32,490 bases of DNA, taken from the NCBI GenBank assembly GCA_946885665.1, contig CAMPGT010000011.1, positions 1 to 32,490 of the forward strand, read 5' to 3'. Source of the stretch: an uncultured Chitinophagaceae bacterium. Lineage in GTDB: Bacteria; Bacteroidota; Bacteroidia; Chitinophagales; Chitinophagaceae. This document shows positions 1 through 8,032 of the stretch, one piece after another. The notes below the pieces were generated by a model. It did not search any database. It had not been told where the DNA came from and was given only the letters and a program-made list of their open reading frames with translations. The translations under genes and the position numbers were made by a program. The stretch's first letter is position 1; each line of letters opens with the position of its first letter.

Positions 1-729
1 GTCACCTACAACAACAAAACTATCGGCCGTTTCCAGCGCCTTGATAAACCCGTTTTCTGTATCCAAAGCCGAACAAGCCATCTGCGTCCGGATCATGTGC
101 GAAAAAGTGATCCTGTTCATGCCCTTCAGCTCAAATACACCCGACAAACCATTGCAGCCACCATTACCGGCAAACCGGCTCTCAGCCTCTATGAACCGCA
201 TATGCGGCGGCGTCCCCAAAGAATCACTCCCACCAATAGGCTTGCCATTCAACTCAACCAACACCCAATCCTTTCCCAACAACCTGTAATTGTCTTTCGT
301 AAGCATATAATGAGCAGCAAGCATACCCGTCATCCTGTTTCCCTCTTTATCAAGCACCGACAGCGTGCTCTCGCCAACAAAAAAACCACCCGGAAAAAAC
401 TGCTTCCCGGAACCATCCAGGATGATCGCATTTCCGGCATCGTTCCAACGGAACGTTCCCGAATATTCAGTTGAATCTTTCTGCCGCTCAAGATAGCGGG
501 TAGTGATGCGGTACGTCATGTCTTCATTCAGCCAAACGATGGTTTGGATGCCCGGACAATCCGCACACGGAGTCACACCATAATACACCCCCTGCCAATC
601 GAGAGAATTACTGCTATTATGCTGGTCGCCGCCGGTTGCGGCGCCGGCCTGTTCGGCGGCAGGTTTGCAATGAGACAAACCCAACCAAAGCATAACCGCC
701 ACCGCCACCATCACCATAATACCTCTCAT
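1..729 (-). CDS. NlpE-like + META-domain lipoprotein (3' end outside window)
   Basis: The frame is open from an ATG at 729 to base 1, giving 243 residues without a stop, so the C-terminus lies outside the window. The N-terminus is a hydrophobic signal with a lipobox ending in Cys21 (LSHC), so a lipid-anchored envelope protein is predicted. Residues about 45-140 resemble the NlpE domain, with the CxxC motif TPCADCPG (Cys55, Cys58). Residues from about 150 form a META/HslJ-like domain with GNGGCNGLSG and the block MNRITF..MIRTQMAC. NlpE proteins sense or tolerate copper and envelope stress in enterobacteria; that role is not shown here. It follows the paralogous META gene by 21 bases, so the two are probably one operon. 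The domain calls are firm, the function is not. Confidence 0.82.
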   Translation of the reverse strand, partial: MRGIMVMVAVAVMLWLGLSHCKPAAEQAGAATGGDQHNSSNSLDWQGVYYGVTPCADCPGIQTIVWLNEDMTYRITTRYLERQKDSTEYSGTFRWNDAGNAIILDGSGKQFFPGGFFVGESTLSVLDKEGNRMTGMLAAHYMLTKDNYRLLGKDWVLVELNGKPIGGSDSLGTPPHMRFIEAESRFAGNGGCNGLSGVFELKGMNRITFSHMIRTQMACSALDTENGFIKALETADSFVVVGD

Positions 730-750
730 ACAAAAAGGTTTAAAAATTTA

Positions 751-1233
751 TCACTTCCCTGCAACCCTCCGAAATCTCGCCAGGGGAGACATCCGCGCCT
801 TGTTCAACTGAAGCACATCGTTCGAAATATTGTAATTATCCGTCATCTCCAACACCCGCACCAACTCATTCTCCAGCTCCATTTCCGGGCACGCCATCTG
901 CGTACGGATCACATTGGCAAAAGTTATCCTGTTCATCGGCTTCAGCAAAAAAGAACCGCCGATACTGTTGCAACCGGCATTCGCACTGAACCTGCCGCCG
1001 CTCTCGTTGATCACCAGGTGAGGCACTGCATTGTTGACCGAATCATCAACCGCCCGCCCGCCTATTTCGATCAACTTCCAATAACCGTCGAGCATATCCG
1101 CAACGGCAGAATCATGCGACACCGCGGTAGCATTTACGTGACCGGTCCCATTAGTCGAAGTCTTTTTCGAAGCCGGCGCACAATAACTAAAAAAGAGAAC
1201 GATTAAACCCAGGTAAGCAAAAATGTTTTTCAT
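751..1233 (-). CDS. META-domain (HslJ-like) lipoprotein
   Basis: A 160-residue protein with a short signal peptide ending in a lipobox (FSYC, Cys18), then a low-complexity linker and a single META domain from about residue 50. Diagnostic blocks are YWKLIEIGG, a GCNSIGG turn, and MNRITFANVIRTQMAC. The last is nearly the same as in the downstream gene, so the two are recent paralogues. META domains occur in heat-shock HslJ and in secreted virulence-associated proteins; no enzymatic activity is known. It is the first gene of a two-gene minus-strand unit and is divergent from the beta-barrel gene. I chose the ATG at 1233 because the signal peptide begins immediately. Confidence 0.85.
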   Translation of the reverse strand: MKNIFAYLGLIVLFFSYCAPASKKTSTNGTGHVNATAVSHDSAVADMLDGYWKLIEIGGRAVDDSVNNAVPHLVINESGGRFSANAGCNSIGGSFLLKPMNRITFANVIRTQMACPEMELENELVRVLEMTDNYNISNDVLQLNKARMSPLARFRRVAGK

Positions 1234-1274
1234 CAGTACAATGTTTACATCTGATGGAATGGAACACCATCCCT

Positions 1275-1306
1275 AATTTAACAAAACAGCAGGCAATTGT
1301 TAAATT
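1275..1306. repeat. 9-bp perfect inverted repeat in divergent intergenic region
   Basis: AATTTAACA (1275-1283) is followed 14 bases later by its exact reverse complement TGTTAAATT (1298-1306). It lies between the divergent META lipoprotein and beta-barrel genes, upstream of both. It could be an operator or a weak hairpin; AT-rich chance pairing is possible. Confidence 0.4.
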
Positions 1307-1329
1307 TTATTATAACTGTGGAACAAAGT

Positions 1330-1359
1330 TTGTCACTATAATTCATCATTCCTAGTTTG
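1330..1359 (+). promoter_or_regulatory. Candidate Bacteroidota promoter for the beta-barrel gene
   Basis: TTG at 1330-1332 is followed after 20 bases by TAGTTTG (1353-1359), one T short of the Bacteroidota -7 consensus TAnnTTTG. It lies about 57 bases upstream of the chosen ATG. It overlaps an upstream in-frame TTG at 1357, which argues against that codon being the start. Confidence 0.35.
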
Positions 1360-1416
1360 CATTTTATCCAATCCTGGCAAAACAAGCTATCGAACACCTT
1401 TAACTTACAGACGTCT

Positions 1417-2280
1417 ATGTCCAGGATAATGTTGCTTACCCTTCTTTTCCCCTTAACCACCTTTTCACAACAAAAACTCAACCTTACCTTCTTCGGTGGC
1501 ATTGCAAATTACTCCGGCGACCTCCAGGAAAAACGATTTACCGTCGACCAGGCCGGCGGTGCATTCGGCGCCGGGTTATCTTACGAACTGGCGCCAAAGA
1601 TCCTCGCGCGCGGACAGCTCACATTCGCCAAAGTCAAGGCCGCCGACAAATTCAACAGCAGCGAACTGCTCCGGCAACGCAACCTCAGCTTCGCATCCAA
1701 CATCATCGACGCCAGCCTCGTTCTCGACTATTCCTTCTTCGACCTTGCCATCCACAAGGCAACTCCTTACGTGTTCCTTGGGGGCAACTTGTTCCGCTTC
1801 AATCCTTATACTACCGATTCGCTCAATAACAAGGCCTTCCTTGCCGAACTGGGTACGGAAGGGCAGGGGCTCGCTGAATATCCCGACAGGAAATTCTATA
1901 AAAAGATACAAATAGGCGTTCCCTTCGGTATAGGCGTGCGGATCCGCGTTACCGACAATGCGTATCTCGGCTACGAGATCGGCATCCGGAAAACATTCAC
2001 CGATTACATTGACGACGTCAGCAAAACTTACGTGGACCAGGACCTCCTCCTTGCCAACAACCGCCCACGGGCCGCATCGCTGGCTTTCCGGTCCGACGAA
2101 TTGAAGGGCAGCAACCTTACTTACCCTCCCGGGAACACGGTTCGCGGTGGTGAAAAATATAAAGACTGGTACTATTTTTCCGGCATCACGCTTTCGATCG
2201 GCATCATGAATGAAAACGGCCGCCTGTTCGGCAGGAGGATCAACAGGGGCGGCACCGATTGTCCGCGTATTGTACTGTAA
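1417..2280 (+). CDS. Outer-membrane beta-barrel protein (DUF6089-like)
   Basis: From the ATG at 1417 the protein is 287 residues, opening with a clean signal peptide (MSRIMLLTLLFPLTTFSQ). An in-frame TTG at 1357 would add 20 residues in front of this signal and was rejected. The mature part begins with a strand-like segment followed by GGIANYSGDLQE. It then alternates short amphipathic strands rich in Gly and aromatic residues with polar loops (for example ARGQLTFAKVKA, PYVFLGGNLFRF, FGIGVRIRVTDNAYLGYEIGIR). This is typical of small Bacteroidota beta-barrels of the DUF6089 kind. The late residues FSGITLSIGIMNENG fit a terminal strand. Function is unknown. It precedes the UbiD gene by 30 bases on the same strand, but that gene may have its own promoter. 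Confidence 0.75.
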   Translation: MSRIMLLTLLFPLTTFSQQKLNLTFFGGIANYSGDLQEKRFTVDQAGGAFGAGLSYELAPKILARGQLTFAKVKAADKFNSSELLRQRNLSFASNIIDASLVLDYSFFDLAIHKATPYVFLGGNLFRFNPYTTDSLNNKAFLAELGTEGQGLAEYPDRKFYKKIQIGVPFGIGVRIRVTDNAYLGYEIGIRKTFTDYIDDVSKTYVDQDLLLANNRPRAASLAFRSDELKGSNLTYPPGNTVRGGEKYKDWYYFSGITLSIGIMNENGRLFGRRINRGGTDCPRIVL

Positions 2281-2286
2281 ACCGAG

Positions 2287-2294
2287 TAATTTTG
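2287..2294 (+). promoter_or_regulatory. Perfect -7 element upstream of the UbiD gene
   Basis: TAATTTTG matches TAnnTTTG at every fixed position and ends 16 bases before the UbiD ATG. The TTG triplets upstream are 14 and 25 bases away, neither at the ideal distance of about 20, so the -33 box is weak. It may let the decarboxylase be transcribed apart from the barrel gene. Confidence 0.35.
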
Positions 2295-2310
2295 CGGTTC
2301 AATTGATAGA

Positions 2311-4215
2311 ATGGCGTACCGCAACCAGCAACATTTCATCGACACACTGGAAAGGGCAGGCGAACTGCTGAGGATCAAAACTTTTATCGATCCGAAACTC
2401 GAGATCGCAGAGATCACCGACAGGATAAGCAAAATACCCGGGGGAGGAAAGGCCCTGCTTTTCGAGAACACAGGTTACGCGTTCCCAGTGCTGATGAACG
2501 CCTACGGCAGTGAAAAACGCATCTGCCTGGCGCTCGGCGTTAACCACCTCGACGACTGTGCCAAAGAAATTGAGGGACTGTTCAGGCTGCTGTCATCTCC
2601 CAAAGAAAATATTCTCGACAAATTAAAGCTGCTGCCAAAGCTCAACCAGTTTGCCTCCTGGATGCCCAGGGTAAAAAGCGGCAGGGGAGAGTGCCAGGAA
2701 ATCATCATGAAGGATCCGGACATCACAAAGCTGCCCGTCATTACCTGCTGGCCCAAAGACGGTGGTCCCTTCGTTACACTACCGGTCATCCATACCCGCG
2801 ATCCGCATACCCAATCGAGAAACGTGGGCATGTACCGCATGCAGGTATTCGGCCCCACGCTTACGGGCATGCACTGGCACAAGCACAAAGTGAGCGCAAA
2901 ACATTTCAGTGAATACAAAAAGCTGGGAATAAAAATGCCCGTTGCCGTGGCGCTCGGCGGCGACCCGGTGTATGCTTACTCGGCAACGGCGCCGCTGCCC
3001 GAAAATGTAGATGAATACATGCTCGCCGGTTTCCTTCGAAAAAAGAAAGTGGAACTCGTGAAATGCCTCACGCAGCCCGACGTGGAAGTGCCGGCCGATG
3101 CCGACTTCGTTATCGAGGGCTACGTTGACCCTCTCGATGAGCCGATATGGGAAGGCCCATTCGGCGACCACACGGGGTATTATTCGTTGCCCGACTGGTA
3201 CCCTCGCTTTCACATCACTGCTATCACACATAAAAAAAACCCGGTTTACCCCGCCACCATCGTTGGCATACCACCGCAGGAAGATGCCTGGCTCGGCAAA
3301 GCTACTGAGCGCATATTTCTGGCGCCGATCAAAATGACTATGGTGCCCGAAATCGTTGACATGGAAATGCCGGTAGAAGGCGTATTTCACAACCTGGTGA
3401 TCACAAAAATCAACAAGGAATACGCCGGGCAGGGACAGAAGGTGATGAACGCCATGTGGGGCGCCGGGCAAATGATGTTCAATAAGATCCTGGTGCTAAC
3501 AGGCGCGCCATCTGCATCAACGGCACAAAACATCAGCCTGTCTGATTATGAACAACTGGCGCGGGACGTGTTTAGCAACCTTAATCCAAATACCGACATC
3601 TATTTTTCGCAGGGGCCGATGGATGTGCTCGACCATAGCTGCAGCAAGCTGGGCTTTGGTGGAAAAATGTGCATTGACGGTACCTGGAAATTTGAAGAAG
3701 AAAGAGATGACGAAAGCGCCGTAAGCAACCCACTCAATTTTAAAAAAGAGGACATCTTCAACACCTTTTCCGAAGTGGTGAAAATCAACGACGGTTTATT
3801 AAAGAAAGACATTCCCTGCGTCATCATCAGTGTAAAAAAGAATCGCGTGGGGCATGTAAAAGAATTGCATGAAAATATCACGCGGCTCATCACTGGAGTA
3901 AAGATGATCCTGTACGTTGAAGACAGCGTGGATGCGAACGACCTGCCCGTGGCGCTGTGGCGCTTTTGCAATAATGTGGATCCGCGGAGAGACAATATCC
4001 TGTCGAATCATTGCATGGGATTTGACGGCACCCTCAAAACAAGGGAGCTCGATAATTTTCAGCGCGACTGGCCCAATATTATCGTGGCTGCAAAAGAGAC
4101 CATCGAAGCAGTGGACAATAAATGGAACCAATTGGGAATAGGGGAGTTCATACCCTCACCTTCCCTGAAGTATATTGACCAACTGTACGGCCGGGAAGCA
4201 GTGGCCGAGGTCTAA
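2311..4215 (+). CDS. UbiD-family decarboxylase, probably menaquinone biosynthesis
   Basis: A 634-residue cytosolic protein without a signal peptide. Hallmarks of the UbiD prenylated-FMN decarboxylases are visible: an N-terminal domain with RISKIPGGGKALLFEN, then NVGMYRMQ at 171-178, IEGYVDP near 269-275 and EGPFGDHTGYY at 281-291. The length matches the long Bacteroidota UbiD proteins usually assigned to decarboxylation of a menaquinone precursor. They act with a flavin prenyltransferase (UbiX) that supplies the cofactor; no UbiX is in this window. The specific substrate is inferred, and another aromatic-acid decarboxylase cannot be excluded. The stop codon overlaps the stop of the convergent transglutaminase gene (4212-4215). 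Confidence 0.88.
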   Translation: MAYRNQQHFIDTLERAGELLRIKTFIDPKLEIAEITDRISKIPGGGKALLFENTGYAFPVLMNAYGSEKRICLALGVNHLDDCAKEIEGLFRLLSSPKENILDKLKLLPKLNQFASWMPRVKSGRGECQEIIMKDPDITKLPVITCWPKDGGPFVTLPVIHTRDPHTQSRNVGMYRMQVFGPTLTGMHWHKHKVSAKHFSEYKKLGIKMPVAVALGGDPVYAYSATAPLPENVDEYMLAGFLRKKKVELVKCLTQPDVEVPADADFVIEGYVDPLDEPIWEGPFGDHTGYYSLPDWYPRFHITAITHKKNPVYPATIVGIPPQEDAWLGKATERIFLAPIKMTMVPEIVDMEMPVEGVFHNLVITKINKEYAGQGQKVMNAMWGAGQMMFNKILVLTGAPSASTAQNISLSDYEQLARDVFSNLNPNTDIYFSQGPMDVLDHSCSKLGFGGKMCIDGTWKFEEERDDESAVSNPLNFKKEDIFNTFSEVVKINDGLLKKDIPCVIISVKKNRVGHVKELHENITRLITGVKMILYVEDSVDANDLPVALWRFCNNVDPRRDNILSNHCMGFDGTLKTRELDNFQRDWPNIIVAAKETIEAVDNKWNQLGIGEFIPSPSLKYIDQLYGREAVAEV

Positions 4216-6101
4216 TCTCTTTTGATGATTACCTTCTGTGTTTCTTCAGAAAGCACTTTGTCGAAAAACGACTTTATATCCGCGTACTTCGATGCGGGAA
4301 TCCTGTTCTGTTTAAGTTCCAGCCGTGCCAGGCAAACAACTTCTCCCTTATTTTCATCGAAAACATATTCGGTTTTATACGAAGCGTAATCGCATTGCAG
4401 GCTGGCCGGCTTCGGAAGTATGTCCACCGTAAAATCCTGCGGCAAATGGTACCGCGTGGTGTCGATTTTTATGAATGGCGCCCTGAAATAGAAATCCTGG
4501 GTTCTTCCTTCCGCTTTCGGAAGCTTCGACTGCCAAATGCTGTAAATGCGCGGGTTGAGGAACATCTTGCTGCCGGCAGTAAATTGCGGAATTTTTTCAA
4601 TGGACAGGTCAACATCAACGTTGTAATCATGTGCATTGCTTGCCTGTGTCAACCTGAAAGCATCGGGCTGTTTAAATCCGAGATAATTCACCAGCACCCG
4701 TTTTTGATCATCTTTATTCGCATTGTACATGTATCTCATCACGGTCGTCAATTCACCTTTTGAGTAAGTGGCTGTGTGGCTGATGCCCGATCCGTCTTCA
4801 TTAAGTTTAATTTCAGTTGAGGCGATCAATACATTCGCTGCGGATTCGCTGGACGGCGTGGATACCAGCACACCGCCGTTTTCGGTTACGAGCAAAGCGT
4901 TCTTGTTCTCTGTAAAAGTTCCCAGCACGTCGAAGTCGTTATGGTTCATCGTGCAATCGAGCCATATCGAGTCTCCAGGCTGCGGCACGCAAACTATCAC
5001 GTGGTTAAACTGCTGCGCCGGAAAATCGGCAGCCACCCGCTGCTTGTTGTACTCGGCATTCACGAGGGCCAGGTAACTTTTTACACCTACGGCCTTCAGC
5101 ATTGTGTGCATATAAAAACTCAGGCCCTTGCAGTCGCCATATTTTTGTTCGTCCGTAAACTTCGCCGGAAAGGGCTTCCAACCCCCGATGCGCAACTGAA
5201 TGCTCACGTACCTGAAATTATCCTGGAGGTACTTGTAAAGAATTGCGGCCTTTTCACGATCCGAAGAAGCGTGCTTTACCATGTTGCGAAAAAACGTGAT
5301 GCGGTCTTCCGGCAATTCATCGAGGCCGTCGTACAGCTTATAGCTCCATTCTCCAAACGACTTCCACGAACTGAGGTCGCCGGTGGTATTGTACAACCGG
5401 AATTTATTAGGCGCAAGAACAATCCTTGGACTATAAAATTCGGCAGATACCGACTCCTCTTCCTTTGGCAACGCCTTGAGGTTATTGGCCTCCCACTTGT
5501 ACAAGCTGAACTTGCCATCCTGGGTAACAACAGGCTCGATATCCGTTTTCTGCGCCTTGTAGCGCAGGCCCAGGTCTGCCGGTACCTTCACCGTGAAAGA
5601 TGAATGTTCAACGCTTTCATCTGTTTTCATGATGTCATAAGCAGGGTAGAAGAGCGTGCCCGAATAATTCAATTCATATTCTATTTCAATTGTGGCCGGG
5701 TAAGAAGTGGAAGAAAGATTGAGTGTATAAAAAGCGTAATCAGCCACAAGGCCATCGACAGACATCTGCTTGTAAAGATCTTTCTTCTTATAGCGTTTTA
5801 CCTGCACGCCGTTTGCATTGTATCCCTTTATCTCCACGTCTTTCAACTTCATGAACTTGCTTTCCGATTCCGCAAAACTCAGGTAAGCGTCTCCCTGCTT
5901 GTCGAGCACCGTGTACACCTGGTGCACCCTGAGTGTAGCATTGTCGATGTCTGTGACCACAAAGCTGATCTCTTCAAAGCGCTTTACGGCATGGGCACCC
6001 TCCCTTAATTTTTCGGGGATGGCCGAGGCAGGGTACGACTGCCCGTAACCCGACAGGCAGCAAGCGGTATAGCCAATAAAAAGCAAGATGATCCTGTTCA
6101 T
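4212..6101 (-). CDS. DUF3857/transglutaminase-like exported protein, catalytic triad intact
   Basis: A 629-residue protein with an N-terminal signal (MNRIILLFIGYTACCLSGYG). Residues about 35-230 are a DUF3857 beta-rich domain (for example RVHQVYTVLDKQGDAYLSF). A transglutaminase-like papain-fold domain follows, and a DUF3858-like beta domain closes the protein. The triad is complete: Cys324 in YGDCKGLS, His367 in FNHVI and Asp382 in WLDCT. Family members are thought to be periplasmic peptidases or amidases; the substrate is unknown. It is the last gene of a three-paralogue operon, 1 base after the previous gene, and the only member that looks catalytically competent. Confidence 0.88.
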   Translation of the reverse strand: MNRIILLFIGYTACCLSGYGQSYPASAIPEKLREGAHAVKRFEEISFVVTDIDNATLRVHQVYTVLDKQGDAYLSFAESESKFMKLKDVEIKGYNANGVQVKRYKKKDLYKQMSVDGLVADYAFYTLNLSSTSYPATIEIEYELNYSGTLFYPAYDIMKTDESVEHSSFTVKVPADLGLRYKAQKTDIEPVVTQDGKFSLYKWEANNLKALPKEEESVSAEFYSPRIVLAPNKFRLYNTTGDLSSWKSFGEWSYKLYDGLDELPEDRITFFRNMVKHASSDREKAAILYKYLQDNFRYVSIQLRIGGWKPFPAKFTDEQKYGDCKGLSFYMHTMLKAVGVKSYLALVNAEYNKQRVAADFPAQQFNHVIVCVPQPGDSIWLDCTMNHNDFDVLGTFTENKNALLVTENGGVLVSTPSSESAANVLIASTEIKLNEDGSGISHTATYSKGELTTVMRYMYNANKDDQKRVLVNYLGFKQPDAFRLTQASNAHDYNVDVDLSIEKIPQFTAGSKMFLNPRIYSIWQSKLPKAEGRTQDFYFRAPFIKIDTTRYHLPQDFTVDILPKPASLQCDYASYKTEYVFDENKGEVVCLARLELKQNRIPASKYADIKSFFDKVLSEETQKVIIKRD

Positions 6102-6102
6102 A

Positions 6103-8031
6103 TCAAATCTTCTTTAAAACAACCTGTTCATTCATCAGGTCGATCATTTTTTTAAAAAATTCTTTCAGTTCGCCGTACTCATCAATCGTAAACAGCGACT
6201 TGTTGATGTCCAGTTTTATCCTGGAAACGAGCTGATGGTTTTTTTCATCTTCAAATACCTGGCGGGTAAACACAACGGATCCGTCGGTATTGGTAAGCGT
6301 GATATTTTTGGGGATCGCATCGATTTTCAAATTCCCCGGTAGGTGAATGATGCAATTCTCATTCAGCGACTTGTTGTATCCGAAATTGATATTCGAGAAC
6401 CGGTTATTGAGGATGAAAGGATTTTTGTTGTAACCGCTGAACATGTTCAGACTGATGAACGAGTAATCGCCGGTATTCTGCACATTTGTTTTGAACTGAA
6501 ATTTTTGTGTCAATGGTAGTGTGTCATTGTCTTCATTCAACACGAGAAAGCTGTCAATCGAAATGTTAGCGGTGCCATCGAGAAGGTCTTGATTAATATA
6601 TTCTTCTTTCTTTTCGTTCTTGTATTGCCGCATCCAGTGCGCGCGTGCGTAATCCTTATTCAACATATGAACCGTTCCTTTCAAACTTCCTTCAGCGCCT
6701 ATAAAAGCATCAACGTTCACGATGTCGCGGTATCTTGCGCTTTTCTCGTTTATATCTACAAGGCCGCCGTTTTTGTGGTCGGCGATAAAAGCCGTGCTGT
6801 TCAGAATGCTGTAAGGAATAAGGTAACAGGGCGTGTAATCGTCGGTTCCATCGAGGTAGTACTTTTTACCGTCAATGATCACGGCGGCATAAACGCTGTT
6901 GAACTGGTCGATGAAGGGCGTTGTTTTATTGATGCGCCCATGACCCCTTTCGCTCACCAGCATGGGATAGGCGTCCAGGCCGGCATCTTTCAGCATATTC
7001 ACCAGCAATAAATTTATTTCCGCCGCGGTTCCGCTCCTGTTCTTCCATAACGTTTTTATGCCGTCTTTGGTAACAACGCCATACGTGCCATCCCAGTTCG
7101 TATTTTCAGTGACGAAGTGGTGAATGAGCCTCATCTTGTCGTAGTCGGGTTTATCGGCAACGTTTGTTTTGATGAATTCACTGCATTCATCAATATTCAC
7201 CTTCATCTGCCTCCCAAAATCGCCACGTGCGTATAGATCTCTTGTCACTTCGTTCCAATTGCTCATGAACTTTGCGGTGCCGAAAGCAGCCGAATACTTC
7301 GTGGTTTGGAAAATCACCTTTTGAATGTAGTCTTTCCTGGCGTCCATGTACGGTTCTTCGGTCAAACCCGGCAGGTTCCTCATCTCAAAAAAGATGGAAC
7401 TGGTGTTTTTGTTGGGCTCAACTTTTATCGGGTACTTACGACTATATTGAACGAGATAGGAAATTTCACGGGTGGGCACCACTTTCAGGTTGTACGAGCT
7501 GCGGTACACCGGCAACTCCGATTGAAAGTACCAGTCTTTCAGCAACCCATAATGCTGGGCGTTGACCTGGTAGGAATATTCGAGTATGCTGCCAACTTTC
7601 ACTTCGGGAAACGCGAAGGTCACCTTGCTGTAGCGGTCATCAATTTTGGTTCTGAATATCGACTTTTTGTCTACTTCGAAGTCTTTTCTGCTGCCTTTTT
7701 CATCGAAGTTGATCACCATTGCCTTTACGTCCACAATACTTTCGAGGGCATCCTCGCTGCGGTAGTACAGCGACACCTCGGCATATTTTTTTCCTGCTTC
7801 CTTCAGTATTTTGATCCTTTGATGGAATACCGTCATTAACCGGTATTCATCCATGTAGTCGGAATAACCCTCATCCACCAGCACGGCGGCCACCGCTTCA
7901 GGATCAAATGCACATTCAGTGAGTGTCGCTTCTTCGGCCGTAACATTTCCGAAATTGAAATTCATCTGGCCATAGCTGCAGCAGGTAACAATCAATGCAG
8001 CCTGCAGCATTATCCATTTCCTCATCCTCAT
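6103..8031 (-). CDS. DUF3857/transglutaminase-like protein, degenerate active site
   Basis: A 642-residue exported protein: signal peptide (about residues 1-21), DUF3857 domain, transglutaminase-like domain (about 290-400) and C-terminal beta domain. Where the active paralogue has GDCKG this protein has GTAAEIN, so the Cys position is Ala336. The His position in FNH is Ser379 (FNSVY). Only the Asp survives (Asp394 in YYLDGTDDYT). It should therefore not be an active transglutaminase or protease, and may bind substrate or a partner. Surrounding fold residues, such as LLLVNMLKDAGLDAYPMLVS, are well kept, so this is not decay. It lies 1 base after the upstream paralogue. Confidence 0.88.
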   Translation of the reverse strand: MRMRKWIMLQAALIVTCCSYGQMNFNFGNVTAEEATLTECAFDPEAVAAVLVDEGYSDYMDEYRLMTVFHQRIKILKEAGKKYAEVSLYYRSEDALESIVDVKAMVINFDEKGSRKDFEVDKKSIFRTKIDDRYSKVTFAFPEVKVGSILEYSYQVNAQHYGLLKDWYFQSELPVYRSSYNLKVVPTREISYLVQYSRKYPIKVEPNKNTSSIFFEMRNLPGLTEEPYMDARKDYIQKVIFQTTKYSAAFGTAKFMSNWNEVTRDLYARGDFGRQMKVNIDECSEFIKTNVADKPDYDKMRLIHHFVTENTNWDGTYGVVTKDGIKTLWKNRSGTAAEINLLLVNMLKDAGLDAYPMLVSERGHGRINKTTPFIDQFNSVYAAVIIDGKKYYLDGTDDYTPCYLIPYSILNSTAFIADHKNGGLVDINEKSARYRDIVNVDAFIGAEGSLKGTVHMLNKDYARAHWMRQYKNEKKEEYINQDLLDGTANISIDSFLVLNEDNDTLPLTQKFQFKTNVQNTGDYSFISLNMFSGYNKNPFILNNRFSNINFGYNKSLNENCIIHLPGNLKIDAIPKNITLTNTDGSVVFTRQVFEDEKNHQLVSRIKLDINKSLFTIDEYGELKEFFKKMIDLMNEQVVLKKI

Positions 8032-8032
8032 T

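Noticed and set aside
544..1206. 220-codon plus-strand open frame opposite the META genes
   Set aside because: It is antisense to the two META lipoproteins, has runs of His and Arg and no recognisable domain.
1357..1416. TTG start for the beta-barrel gene
   Set aside because: It would place 20 non-signal residues before an obvious signal peptide and coincides with a promoter-like -7 box.
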